DNA from: Plasmodiophora brassicae
Taxonomy: Eukaryota; Endomyxa: Phytomyxea; Phytomyxea; Plasmodiophorida
Assembly: GCA_036867785.1 (NCBI GenBank)
Contig: CP145422.1
Coordinates: 620,001 to 684,000, forward strand
Reading direction: 5' to 3'
DNA: 64,000 bases
A program made the position numbers and the translations under genes. Each line of letters begins with the position of its first letter. Position 1 is the stretch's first letter. The notes under the pieces are model-generated. The model was not told where the DNA came from. It saw only the letters and a program-made list of their open reading frames with translations, and ran no database searches. This document shows, piece after piece, positions 22,333-34,243 of this stretch.

Positions 22333-24548
22333 ATGACGGCCATGCGCGTTGCTGCTCCGTTGGTGCTGGTTCTACTGCTGCCCCCTGCGCTGCATGCCGT
22401 GTTCGACCCGGCGGGATGCGCTGAGGTCGCATTCCGGTCGGTGGACGGTATCGATCGGTACCTGGCCGCAGTTCCCGTCAACGACCATCGGAAATGCGTC
22501 GAGGTCGTGTTGCTTACCTGTATCGTTGCAAGCAGGCCGGACGCCGTCCGGTTCCTGTTGGATCGTCGTCGTTCTGAGATCGGCGATGACGTCGCCATTC
22601 GTGCCGCCTGGTACGCCTACCATCTTGCTCGTTTCAATAATTCTCCCAACGACTTTCAAGCCATATTGCATGAACTCATGACCATCATCCAAACGACCCA
22701 TTCGCTTCCCGAATCCGAAATCCTTCGCCGCTTCGATCAGCATTACAATGGGTGGAATCCGCAGGGCATACCCTCGTCCAGAGGCGTTGGCAGTCGAGCC
22801 CCGGGTGTCCCAAATGTTGATCCATCAAGTCCATACACCACGATCCACCAACACTTTGGGGAGGCTCCCGACCTCGGCACCGTCCTTGATGCACATCAAC
22901 AAGAGCAGCGATTGTGGTCACCGACGACCGCGGCTGTCGACCGGGCACCTGGCGGTTTGTTCGCCGCTCGGTCCAATGTGCCGATTCTTCAGCTGGTCCT
23001 CGCTGCGTTGGGGCCCGCTTTGAACCACCGTCCGCCTAATCCACCGATGGCCGGTCCAGACGTCAGCGGATCCGAACCGCCACCACAGCTGCCTGCGATC
23101 GATGAAACGTCCCAAAGTCTGCGAGGTCGCTGTCGTGAACGCAACTATGGCCAGGAGCTGTCTCAGTTGCCTGATCGAGTCAGGCCAACGAGTACGCATA
23201 GGTCCTTGCCATCGGTATCGGCGCCGTCATCACCGACCGATAGGCGTCACTCAAGGCCGCCTTTGATACTCTACGATTGTCTTGCGACCGAGTCCGCCCA
23301 GCGACATGAGCCGTTGTTGTCGACCTCTGTTGTCGACTGGAAGTACCCGATACAGGACGGGACGCAGATGGAACAGGGCCGGGACTTCCTGGCAAAGGTC
23401 GCTGCCATGATCGACGAGGACGGCGACCTGGTTCGAGGCCGACTGTTCGTCAAGAGCAACTCATCGCCGGCGATCGACGACAGCGGGCTATCCGTGTCGT
23501 TGATTGATTTCGCAGCCGCCGAGCTGGTGGTCCGACTCGGCAGAGCGGGCCAGCTTCTGTACAGCCAATCCATGGACCGGGCGTTCGCGCCACGGTCGCC
23601 CACGATTGAAACGGATGGGGAACGCAGAGACCTGAGGCTCCTGGGGGCCCTGATCGGCATCGTCGATAACCACAGGCGACTGGACCCCAAGTGGGTCATG
23701 TCGCTGCCCATCCCGCTGCCCGTCGTTGCATTCCGCACGTTGCTCGTCGACGGCCCCGTCTCGATCGCGGTTAGGGAGGCCAATGAGACCGCCCTGGCCG
23801 CCATCTACAGGCAGTTCTGTGGGGATCGAGACCCTGTCCAATGCAAACGGGATCAGCAGGTCGACGTTGACGAGTTGTTCCCGCATGTGGCCAACGTCGA
23901 CGGCAATATCAGTGCCGACGAGTACCTTCGTGGACTGGTACGTTTTCTCGCTGCTTGGGCAGCGTGCCACACTGACCTGCCGCTCTACAGGTCGGTCTAC
24001 TTTTGAACTCGCCGGCCTTTGCCGCCATTCGTAGCGGGTACCATGCAACCGCACGAGCACCGCTCAGAGCCGCCATGGCGTATCGGCTGATGCATAAGGC
24101 CGTTGTGGGCGATACCATTGTGACCATGGCGAAGCTGGACGAGAAGCTGGAGGTCGTTCTGCATGCGGAGCGATCCCGAGCAGACGACGTCCACCGCGCC
24201 GCTAGGAACGTTCGTCGCGTGCTTGCGGCCATGTCGGACGACGAGCGCGCCGACTTCGTCGAGGCGGCGACCGGGACCAGGTGCCTGCCGTTGACCACTG
24301 ACCAGCATTCCATGATCAGGGTTGGCGCTCTTCATGTGTACCCGCTCTTGCTCTTCCCATGACCGTGGGCATTGCTGTAGATCATTCTGTGTCACGTCGA
24401 TGGCGTTGCGTTCCACACGTGCTCCCGTACCGTGGATATACCCGTCAACCTGGCCACCAACATCAACAGTCTCCGATCGTTCCTTCGACATTCGGTCAAA
24501 TCGTTTGTTGGCCGGGGAATCTCGTCCAGCAGCCACAACGCTGTCTGA
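22333..24548 (+). CDS. Secreted HECT-domain E3 ubiquitin ligase, tandem copy E
   Basis: Exons 22333..23937, 23991..24320, 24381..24548; introns 53 and 60 nt; 700 residues (697 if the ATG at 22342, matching copy A's MRV start, is used). Signal peptide MTAMRVAAPLVLVLLLPPAL. Helical domain from CAEVAFRSVDGIDRYL; linker with few basic residues compared with A-D; HECT from about residue 332 (IQDGTQMEQGRDF). N-lobe AIDDSGLSVSLIDFAAAELV and LLGALIGIVDNHRR. Catalytic Cys659 in FHTCSRTVDIP. All five copies place the Cys exactly 41 residues from the C terminus. The usual HECT C-terminal Phe is absent; copies end SHNA or TYNA, or SHNIP in D. Confidence 0.8.
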
Positions 24549-24643
24549 CTGGTCCCAAGCTGTCCCATGACCCAGATTGAGAGGAGCACGGCGGCGGCAC
24601 CTTGTAGGCTGAGGAGCGTGCGACAGTATTAGAATGTTTGTAT

Positions 24644-27328
24644 TCAGGCTACAAGGGATGCCCGAGCCGGATCCGTTCGCTCCGTTGAATACAGGGTGTT
24701 CTTCTTCTCGCGGATATATGATTTTCGTCTAGATCTCTGCTGAATCTCTTGCATCTCTCGTTCGCGAATCCACCCGATTCGAAGAGGCCGACCCTACATG
24801 GCGCTATGAGCAATCGGAACAGCCATGTACCGGCGCAACCGACATTCAATGTCTTCCGTGCCAGTGCCCGATAGGCACGAAGCGCGTCTTCGTGGCAGGC
24901 AAACCGTGCAATGACCGACCCTGTATGAACGCACCATCGTCAGACGACTGCCACATGCGAACGCAGAATATGGGCGAACCTCGGCCGATGTTGAACTGAT
25001 CGGTCTGTATGCAACCCTGCAGACCGTGGCCTTGGATCGACTGCTGTCGCAGGAGACTGGCCAGCGAGTTCTCCACCGCGTAACCGCAGATGTCGAACGG
25101 GAGGTTGCCGACGTACAGTGCCGACGGCGGCAGTGACGAACGACAGCTGCGAAACACGTTGTTTCTACGCGCGTCAGTAGTTAGTGTGTCCTAGCAATGA
25201 CAACCACGCCGTCAGGAGCCGAGCACACACGGTTGGAAACTATCGCGCCGCACCTCGATGGCAACGCCGAATATACGAACGCTCACTTGCATCGCTCGAC
25301 GTGCCGATTCGGCGCTGTCAAAGTAGACGGCCGCGTACAGGTGCGATTCCGGAACAGGCTTCGGCTTCATGCGGGCTCGTCTCCGTTTGCCCTGGCACTG
25401 GTGGTTAGACGTGGACGAAGGGAACACGACGGGGAAACGTTACCTTGTCGTCGTGGGCGCGACTGCCACTGCTTATGGTACTGGGCCCAGGTGCACCGTC
25501 ATTGGCGTCATCAGGATTCGCCTCTGCATTGGCTTCACCGTCCGCCTCCTCATGCAGAGCGTCCTCCGTGTGCAGTTTGTCGAAGATCTCGAACTGCGAT
25601 GCCGCATCCGTTGCAGGTTCATCATCCTGCGGGACGAGCTCTTCGATCTTGAATTTCCTGAGGGTCGGCGGCGACACCGTCGTCGTAGTCAGGGCGCGTT
25701 TCGGTGCTCGCTCCTTGAAGAACTCAACGGCAACGACGCCACCAAACGGTGAGAACGATGCCGCAAGCTTGTTGGCATTGATATCTGCGGGTAGGTTATC
25801 AACGAACACCTTGTGCATGAATCGACGGTCGACATCGTCGGGCAGGGATTCCCCGAGAATCGACGACGCTTCGCAAGGGTCCGAGCACTCGACGCCATCA
25901 TCGCCGAAAACGACAAGGCGATAGACTTCGTCCTTCTCGAAGGCGCTGCGAGTCTCCTCCAGCATGTTGACAGTCAGGACGGGAATGAATTCATGGAAGC
26001 CGTGGAAGAATTCGCCTTTCAAATCGCCTACGGCAGCCGCCATCAATGAAACCGACAAGACAACCGGCATAGGTGCCACAAACCGAGCGCATTTCTGACT
26101 TGGTTCAGGTACAGCCGAAGATCAGATTCGCGCAGCTTCAAGCCTTCCGCTTCACGTGCCGCTCGACGACATTGAATCTTGAAGATGAATCGGGCGATCA
26201 GAGTGTACATGGATTCAGGCAACTTCCGGACAACGCGAGCGCAGAACTGCTCGACGGTTTCGCCCGACGGGGTGGCCACTTCCCATTTCGGAATCTTCCC
26301 TCTAGCGGCATTATCAGGCATACAGCATTGATGCAATTACGGTGGGCAGACGCACTTCCGATTAACGAGGCTGTGCGGCAGGTATGAATCGAAATGCTGC
26401 TCTTCAATCTGCTCTGCAAACGTTTGAAAGGCGGGCATGAGGCCAGTGCGTAATTCCTCGGTCTCTGCCACGGCAGACTCAGTGAGGTCCAACAAGGGAT
26501 GATGGGCACTTTGGGAACACACACCAAGGATCGACCATATCGACTGAAGAAACTTCAAGCAGTCGGTGTAGCTGAACGGGTGCTGGCCGGCCTCAACGCG
26601 CTTCTGGCGAGCGCTTTCCAGTGTCTTCACACGCCGAATGATCAAGAGAAGCTGCTTCTCAGTAACAGATTTGCAAACACGCGAAGCGAAATCTGAGATG
26701 GACTCAGAGACAGGAACCAAGGGCGCCTGATGTCCCGGATAGTGGTCAAATACAGAGTCGGCGGATGACGCGTCTGGTCCACCGGACAACTCCCGGATCA
26801 TTGCCCTCCCACGCTCGACGCGATAATGCTCAAGACGCTCCACAGTGAACTCGTCAACGAACTCGTTGATATCGGGCACTTGTGATACGTTGCCTCCTAT
26901 GGAAATACAAAACGTCAGGTGGTGGAGCAGCAACGACCAGATTATGCCCCATACTGAGCAGCTTCTCAACGCGAGCAAGAAACGCTTTCTTGAGCAACTT
27001 GAAAGGTCGCGACTTGGGCGCCTTCATGTTGTCTGCCAGTGTGGCTGTAGTGGAACATAGCCGGCGAAACCGGACCTCGTCGAGAAGGGGCATCAGTCGA
27101 CTAAAGAAGTCCTCGATTTCGGCATCGGTCTTCTTCTTCTTCTTCGCTTCGTTCTGCTGCCTGTCGTAGCAACTCGTCAGTCCAAATATTCCCACAGACG
27201 CATATCTCGGGTACGAATTCAGCGGCTGAGTGGAACGGTGACGTTCCGTCTGCCCGGCGTGGGACACGCTCGCAACGTTCCCGATCCCCGGCTCGCTTTC
27301 GTCCCTGGGATGCGAAGGACGAAATCAT
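24644..27328 (-). CDS. Two-RRM RNA-binding protein with large unknown N-terminal region
   Basis: Nine exons: 27328..27215, 27156..26955, 26896..26356, 26301..26084, 26027..25444, 25391..25231, 25164..24980, 24920..24844, 24793..24644; introns 50-66 nt, all phases consistent; 743 residues. Residues 1-440 are helical and unrecognised. RRM1 starts with KVFVDNLPADINANKLA and is split by a long acidic insert before HLYAAVYFDSAESARRAM. RRM2 reads ALYVGNLPFD ... SVIARFACHEDALRAYRAL ... LNGRPLRIGWIRERE. An interrupted RRM1 directly followed by RRM2 resembles Nop12/RBM34 nucleolar proteins, but their N termini are much shorter. So this is either a novel architecture or a relative. The tail is basic. 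Confidence 0.7.
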
Positions 27329-28117
27329 GAAATAGTTCCGTGCAACAGTCTACACGCTTACGCCGTCGAAGTGTCAACGTCGCAGGACAAATGCGAGCTG
27401 GCAACCGGGTCGCAGTCGATCGTTGCGCTGGCCCTATGTCGAGGGCCGTTAATGGGCAGAGAAAACGTGGTCCTGGGCTCCCCCGTACAATTCAACGGGC
27501 GGGTCCAGCGGCTGTACGCTGCTGGCGAGGAAACGCAAGCGAGCGCCGGGCGCGGAACGTGGCGCCGCTATCGCAGCGCGTATTCGACACGGTATCCGCA
27601 CTGCATAGCGCGCCCGTACCCGACAGAGCATCGGCGGAGACGACGCGTGCACCAGTCGGCCGGGCCAGATACGCCGATGGCGATGCAGCTGCTGCTGCTG
27701 TTCGCGCAGTCCGCAGCGATGACGGAACCCGGATGCGGGATGCCCCCGTGTCTGTCCAAAACAGGACGACGCGAATCTGCCAGGAGGAACCCATCCGCAC
27801 CGAGGACCACAGCAGGAGGACGACGACGGATGATGGACAGTTGCCCGCCTGGGCACTCGTTTCCAAAGGCGATGATCGTGCCCGGCTCCACTGAAGACGT
27901 TCCACGGATACGTTTTCAGTTATTCCGGTCATGGCACATGATCGCCCTGCTGAATCGATACGATTCATCCCCCAAGCTATGCGGAATTTGTCGAACCCCC
28001 CGTTCAGGCAACACGCGTCAGTCTGTTGATGATGCCCAACCTGAACCTGCACCAGGGAAACCAGTCCAGGTAAAAGTGCGCCGCGCGAAAGTCCGTGCTG
28101 CTGCCGCTGCAGTCGCC
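27329..28117. other. Intergenic or unresolved, 789 bp
   Basis: Upstream of two divergent genes. The RPC3 frame stays open upstream from about 27371 but has no plausible family start. Another plus frame, 27391-27894 (168 codons from an ATG, Arg-rich, ending LPAWALVSKGDDRARLH), could be an exon of a small disordered protein. Neither can be supported firmly. Confidence 0.35.
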
Positions 28118-29680
28118 ATGGACGATCGCGTCGAAATCCCGACGCTGCAGGCGCGGCCGTACGAGCGCTTCCTGACGCGAATCGTTGATGACTACCTCGG
28201 GTCGGTGTGCGCATCCGTCGTCAAGGTTTTCCACAAGAGTGGCCCGTTGCCGCTGCCGTTGATCGGGCGGGATTGCCAGCCCGCGCTGCAGTCGGCGCAC
28301 GTCAAGTCGGCGTTGAAGTCGCTGATCCAGCACGGCATGGTGACATCGTCGCCGACAGGGCCGAAGGGTGCATCCCTGTTCGAACTTGACGAACGGGAGA
28401 TCTGCCTAAGGATACGCGTCCCGAAGTACGTCGCCTTTGTCGGCAACCTGATCGGCGTCGAAGCCGAGGTCGCCCTGGAGCTGCTCGGCGAGCACGGCCG
28501 CCTGACCGTTCACGACCTGATCGAACGTTTCCGAACATCGCAGCAGGATGCCTCCGCCAAAGGCGAACAACGCTTCCTGCAATGCCTGCAGTCGCTCTGC
28601 GATCAGCGGTTTCTTGTCCAGGTCGATTTGCCTTCGGAAGACGGCGATCATGGGAAAGGTCACATTGGCTTGTGTTCGGGCAATGCGCGTCGACTGACCG
28701 ATGGCACAGAACCAGCAGCGCCATCAACGAAACTGGCACCTCCGCAGAACGAGTTCAACGTCGACGAGAACCCGGATGCGGTCGTGAAGATCAACCATGA
28801 ACGGTTCACGTTCGCGTTTCGCAACGAGTTGATTGTGGAATACGTGTCCGGCCGGCTGGATCCTGTCGCAGGGGAGATCGTCCGGGTCATGCTCCTGCCC
28901 AGGGATTGCGGGTCGGCGCCGGTCAACCTGACGGATCGGTACGAGTACTCGGAGATGTCGATCTTCGACAATCTGCCGGAAGTACCGGCCGTGTCCCGCG
29001 CTCAGCTCCGGCAGTACCTGCACGAGATGATGTATGATAACGTGCCGATCATTGAGCTGAAGGAATCGATATCGTCAGGCGAGGTCTACGTCGTCCGCGT
29101 CGATGCTATCGTTGGCGAGCTTCGTCGTCGCCATACGCAGTCGATCGTCAGGGCAAAGTTTGGTGATGAGGCCGGGCGGATCTTCATGCTGCTCCTCGAC
29201 AAGAAGCAGCTGGAGTCGAAATCGGTGTCGGACCTCGCCCTGGTGTCCAAGAAACAGACCCGGGAGAAACTGTACAAGATGCTCGAGCAAGACTTTGTGC
29301 ACTTGCAGGAATTGGCCAAGTCGGCCGATCGCAATCCCCAGCGGACATTGTACATATGGAGCGTCCCGCTGAATAAGGTGTACGCCCAGCTCCGTTCCGC
29401 GTTCATGTTTGCCTGGGTCAACCTTCGGGAGCGTTTGAAAAGGTAACGCCGATGGCTTGTTTCGGTGGCATGCCGTGCGAACTCATTCTGACAACGTCGC
29501 CCCAGGGAAACCGAAGAAGCCCAGCCAGTCATTGACCACCTTCGGTATAGCGGGGCGGGTGCATCTAGCCTGAGCGAGGCCGACCAGAAGGTCTACGAGA
29601 CCTGGGCGAAACGGTCGGAACGGCTCGAGAATGCCATGCTACGCGTCGATGACGACATCCTGCTGTTCCGCGATTTGTAA
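28118..29680 (+). CDS. RPC3: RNA polymerase III subunit RPC3 (RPC82/POLR3C)
   Basis: Exons 28118..28658, 28710..29442, 29506..29680; 482 residues. Introns 51 and 63 nt; the first is a stop-free multiple of three (499 residues if kept), but it has a good branch site and falls in a poorly conserved linker. Family signatures: an N-terminal winged helix FHKSGPLPLPLIGRDC and VKSALKSLIQHGMV; RIRVPKYVAFV; VVKINHERF; the domain AKFGDEAGRIFMLLLDKKQL; SKKQTREKLYKMLEQDFVHL; TLYIWSVPLNKVY; and a final helix ending DDDILLFRDL. RPC3 belongs to the RPC3/RPC6/RPC7 heterotrimer needed for Pol III initiation at tRNA and 5S genes. The start MDDRVEIPTL sits at the family's normal distance from the first winged helix. 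Confidence 0.9.
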
Positions 29681-29828
29681 CTAAAGGCTGTTGGAAGCCC
29701 CGTTAGTGCCAACGGTCGGCTTCTGCGGGATCTCACCGGCAGTCGCTGTCCACGCGTTGCACGTCATCGAGGGCTATGCATGCAATGATATGTAACTAGA
29801 GCGGCAGGTCCTGCTGGTGTACGCTCCT

Positions 29829-32425
29829 CTATTCCTCGATGGTTTGCGTCGACGTTGACGCCCTCTCGGACATCGTCTGCGTGTGCGCGCCCCGTTGCCT
29901 GCTGCGGTTGTACTGCCTGGCGACGAACTGGCCAATCGTGAACTCGACCGGTAGCGTCTCGTCGACGACCGACGCTAACTGGTCGCGAACCGCTGCAACG
30001 GACTTGGTCTTCTCCACGAGGTCGTGCGAGGACAGCATGTACGACAGCGTCAGGCGGCCCAGGTCGTCTTGCAGGCGCAACGTCGACGCTGTCGCCGCAT
30101 ACGATGATCTGCGATAACCGTGGGATCTCGCGACGCTCGCCAGGATATCTTCCTGGAGCTGTTTGGCCACAGGCAGCTTGGCCTGCCAGTTCGCGGCCAG
30201 TTCGGACAGCACGATGTTGAGCTTTCGGTAGGCGAATTCACCGTTCCGGATCTGGCTGCACCGTTCGGCCAACGTGTCACACTCGGCCTCGCGAACGCTG
30301 ATGATCTCCTGGCGCTTCAGCATGGACCGCGAACGCCATTCGTCCACCTCCATCTCGTGGGCCATTCGTCGCGCCTGCATGTTGGCAAGGTGCTGGCGGT
30401 GGACGGCGGCGACGTCGTCGTGCAGGGCAGCGGCCGCCTGAAGGTCCTTGGTCAGGTCGGCGATGTGGTCCGCCGCGTTCTCCCCAAGCTGCGCCAGGCG
30501 GGCCCCGCTCGATTCGATCAGTTCTCGGGCGCGCCGCGTCTCGGCCGTCTTGGTCGACAAGCGCGCCAGCAACGTCGCCTTCCGGTTCTGCTGGGCACGG
30601 TCCCTGGCCATGACGGCGTTCCTCTGCTCCCGCTCCTGTTTGAGCTTCAGCTCGGCAGCGGCGACTTGTTCGTCCAGCTAACGGCCACGCCTCAGTGATC
30701 CGGGCACCGCCGACTAGCAGCAGAGCAGTGTGAGCAGCCACGAACCTGTCTGGCGCGATCCATCAGGGCTCTGGACGCCCTGGTCTCGACGTCGATCATC
30801 TCCAGGTTGGCGTTGCGCGCCTCGACCGTCTGCCCGACGCGCAGCGAAACGGCGAGCAATTCGCTCAGCGAATCCTCCAGACTCATCAGGCCGCGTTCCC
30901 GTTCCGCCTGCTGCCTGCGCCGGGTCTCCTCCGCCGCCTTCGTCAGCGCCTCCATGTCCCGGCAGACCCTGGACGTCGTCTCCTGCGTCGCATGCAGCAG
31001 GCGCCGCTCCTCCGGGATCATCTCCTCCTTGAATCGTGCCGCCAGCGCCGTCGACGCCTGCGCCACGTCCTCGTTCGTACGCAGCGTCGCCAGCAACTCG
31101 TTTCGCGCAATCTCCCCGTCCATGTTGCTCTCGCGCCACCGGTCCAAGGTCGGGACCAGCGCCTCGATCATCGCGTCGGCGTCGACGACCATCGCCTGCC
31201 AGCGGTGCGCGTCCGCGCGAACGCGCTCTGGGACGCCGTTCCTGCGTTCGATCGCCTCCCGGGACCGCTGCTCGTCGTCCGCCAGCGTCGCGATGCACTC
31301 GCCGGCGTCGCTGATCCGCCCGCGAAGCCGATCGTGCTCGTTCTCGAGCGTAACGACAATCCTGGCGAGCCGGTCGTCCTCCTGTTTCAGGGCGGCGCCC
31401 TCGGCGATCGCCCGGCGCAGGTCGGCGTCGACCGCCTCGCGCGCCCTGATCGCCCTGATCGCGTCCCGGTGCGCCAGCGCGCAGGTGGTCGTCAGGGCGT
31501 CGACCCGCTGGAGCAGGTCGGCGGTGGCGGCCGTGAAGTCCAGCAGGAGCTTCTCGCCATGGGCGATCCGCGACCGCATCATCGTCTCGGACGCGGCGCT
31601 CCTCTGCACGGCCGTCGTCAGGACGCGCGCCCGCCCTTTCAGCTGGGCCAGGTCGTCGTGGCGCCCGGCGGCGTCCGGGTCGCGCTGGCGCCCGCCGATC
31701 TCGTCCTTCAGCGCCGCCATCGCCCTGACCTGCGCGTCGATGCGCTCCCGGGCGGCGTCGTGCTGGGCGGCCTGCGCCAGCGCCAGCGCCATCTCCCGCT
31801 GCACGACCGCCTCCAGCTCGGCGACCTGGCCCTGGAAGGCGCGCGTCCCGCGCTGCTCGTCGGCCAGCGCCGCCTTGGCCGCCTCGTGCCGTCGTTTCAG
31901 GCCCCGTTTCTCGCGTTCGAGCAGCGCGGTCCAGCTGGCCAGGCCGGCGACGCGGGCGTCCAGGGCGGCCTCGCGCTCGGCGACGTCGACCTGCTGTCGC
32001 TGCAGGTGCCGCAGGCGATGCAGGCGGCGCTGCTCGCCGTCCCGGATGACGGTGCCGATCTCCATGACGTAGGCGGCCGCCGGGTCGCACTCGCCGAGCA
32101 GGTAGGCGAACAGGCGCCAGACCTGCCCGGTGAGCCGGTCGGCGTCGCGCGTCGTCCAGCAGGCCCGGCGCACCTGCTGGACGACGCCATGGAACCCGGT
32201 GCCGTACACGAGCAGCGCCGTCTGGATCCGCCCGATCGCGCCCGGCGACATCCCGTGCCGCTCCAGGAACCGCGACAGGTCGCGCGCCTCGCAGCGCGGC
32301 GTCGCCCGGCCCGCGAACGCCTGCACGATCGCGCCGACGACGACCGCGCTCGACGACGCCGTCGCCGTCGTCGTGCGCGCCGTGCCCAGCGACGTCAACG
32401 CCCGGTAATGGGGTATTGTTGCCAT
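29829..32425 (-). CDS. Long coiled-coil protein, function unknown
   Basis: Exons 32425..30746 and 30677..29829; 68-nt intron in phase; 842 residues. The first 130 residues look globular and helical (RDLSRFLERHGMSPGAIGRI, VWRLFAYLLGECDPA). The rest is almost continuous Arg/Ala/Glu-rich coiled coil (for example QRQQVDVAEREAALDARVA), ending in a short Ser/Thr/Gln tail. A globular head plus long coil is typical of centrosomal, flagellar or kinetochore proteins; no family is recognised. The ATG at 32425 (MATIPHYRALTSLG) is chosen because upstream frame overlaps the divergent neighbour's promoter. Coding strand is decided by the intron and the low-complexity logic; the antisense frames are also long and open. 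Confidence 0.65.
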
Positions 32426-32622
32426 CCGGGGCAACGATGCACGGCGCGGCGCCCTGGCTAACGACAACGAGGTACGTCGCCCGCGTACACCCGATTGATC
32501 CGGTCGGACGTTCATTACCCGACGGCGGAACGCGACCCGATGATGTTCGGCATCGACGACGACGGGGCGTTGCGCGCGGGCACCCGATTCCGGGTGCGCC
32601 CTGTCGTCGTCGTCGGGGCGCG

Positions 32623-34243
32623 ATGGCGGCGGATGCGGACGCGGCCGTGGCGGGATGCCTGCGGCGAGAGGCGCAGCGATGGTGCTCACGAGGCGTGGAC
32701 GCCCGCGTTCAGTGCGATACGCGCGGGCGCCTGGCGATGCGCGTCCTGGACGATAGGGACGGCGCCCTGCCCGATGCCGTGTTCGACGCGTACGCGGCGG
32801 CGCCGGGTCGCGTCTCGCTGGCGGCGTCGTCGGGCGCGCGGCGACCCCGGCGCGCGCCTCCCACGATCCCGCCCGTGCTGAAGTACGTGCTCGGCGAGCA
32901 TCCCGGCTCGATTCGCAGGCGACGGCGCCTGCCGCTGGTCCCCGGGCGGCCGTTCCGCGCGGACGGCACCCACATCGTCTACGTCGTCACCGCCTGCCCT
33001 CGAATCGCGGTCTGAGCGCGTCGCCCCCCCGTCCCATCCATTGTGCCGACGCGCTGACACGCGCGCGCCTGTGCAGGAGAACGCGGGCCTGTGGCTGGCG
33101 ATGTGGACGGCGAGGCGGCTGACGCTGCCGCTGCTGGTCATGGCGTTCGTGGCCGGCGCCGAGTCGCCGAACGGCCTGCGGGCCGCGTTCGCGGCGCGGC
33201 CGACGCAGGCCTGGGCCAGCGCCGTTCGCGACCTGCGCGACCAGCTGCACCGCCTGGGCATCCCGATGCTGGTCTGGCGACGACCGCCCGGCGTCGTCGA
33301 CGTCGACCTGCTGGACGCCTGGATCCGGATCGAGCGAACGCACATGCTGATCTGCGATGCGACGGCGCCGACGTCCATGCAGGCGCTGACGCAGCGGGTG
33401 AAGGAGAGGCACAGGTCGCTGTGCCTGCTGTTCGTGGACAGCGACGTCGTTGCGGACGACGGCGATGATGTCGGCGGCGATATCGACGCCATGCGCTACG
33501 AGCTGGAACCCGTGCCGAACCCATCGCCGGACGTGCAGGCGCCTCTGTTTGCAAGCGCAGATGATGGGGGCCTCGCCATTCACGTCCCGCAGCAGATCAT
33601 ACGTCAGTTCGGGAAGCCGGATTGCTCGCCGGCGTCGCCCGGGGACCCGTCGGCGCCCACGATGTCGTCGTCGCATGCCGCGTTCGTCGCGGCGCTCGCG
33701 AACCTGAAGCAGGACGTGTCGAAGGACGACGATGATGGCCTGCAGGCGCCATCGGACGCGTTTCTGGCGCTGCTGGCGCACATCGACCTGGGCACGATCT
33801 CCCTGTACCGTGTGCTGGATCGGGTTCGGGAGCTGTGCCCCGAGTGCACCCCGTTCTTCGTCGACCTTGCACGGCAGCGGTGTCGCGCGCGATCAGCCGC
33901 GTTCGCCCAGCAGGGCTCGCGCCCTGCCGCCATGCCGGCCTGCGGGTCGTCGCCCAAGTCGACGATCGTCTGTCTATCGCAGCTGATGAGGGGCATCCCC
34001 ACACAGGATCGGGCGTTCGACCGCCTCCACAGCCAGCTGCGCAAGACGGGCGTCCTGTCGCCTGCCCAGCGACGAATGTGGCTGTTGCGCCTCGGGTCGC
34101 ACTGCCGCGACGACGACGTCCTGGACTGGGCCGTCAAGGTCCTCGAGTCGCAGGCCATTGCCGCCCATCATGGTTCGTTGCCCTGGCTGCTCTGCCACGA
34201 CATGGAGGCGATCGGGGCCCGGGAGACGGTGCGACCCCAGTGA
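32623..34243 (+). CDS. Hypothetical protein, no family recognised
   Basis: Exons 32623..33009 and 33077..34243; 67-nt intron in phase; 517 residues. N-terminal third is Arg/Ala-rich (VFDAYAAAPGRVSLA); the middle has alternating hydrophobic strands (LCLLFVDSDVVADD, RTHMLICDATAP) that suggest an alpha/beta fold; the C-terminal part is helical with Cys/His residues (ELCPECTPFFVDLARQRC, RLGSHCRDDDVLDW). No signal peptide or membrane helix. Diverges from the coiled-coil gene across 197 bp. Start ATG chosen as MAADADAAVAG; earlier in-frame ATGs at 32416-32440 overlap the neighbour's start. Confidence 0.55.

Noticed and set aside
24644-26079. A separate RRM gene starting near 26079
   Set aside because: The upstream exons join it in phase through a good 56-nt intron, and no family start lies at that point; a single gene is the simpler model.
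30807-32461. Long plus-strand frames (over 400 codons) across 30.8-32.5 kb
   Set aside because: Antisense of the Arg/Ala-rich coiled-coil gene. They have Ser- or Arg-rich low-complexity translations, no start logic and no splice partners.
32686-33781. Minus-strand Arg-rich frames opposite the hypothetical gene at 32623-34243
   Set aside because: Composition typical of GC-rich antisense; the plus strand has the in-phase intron.
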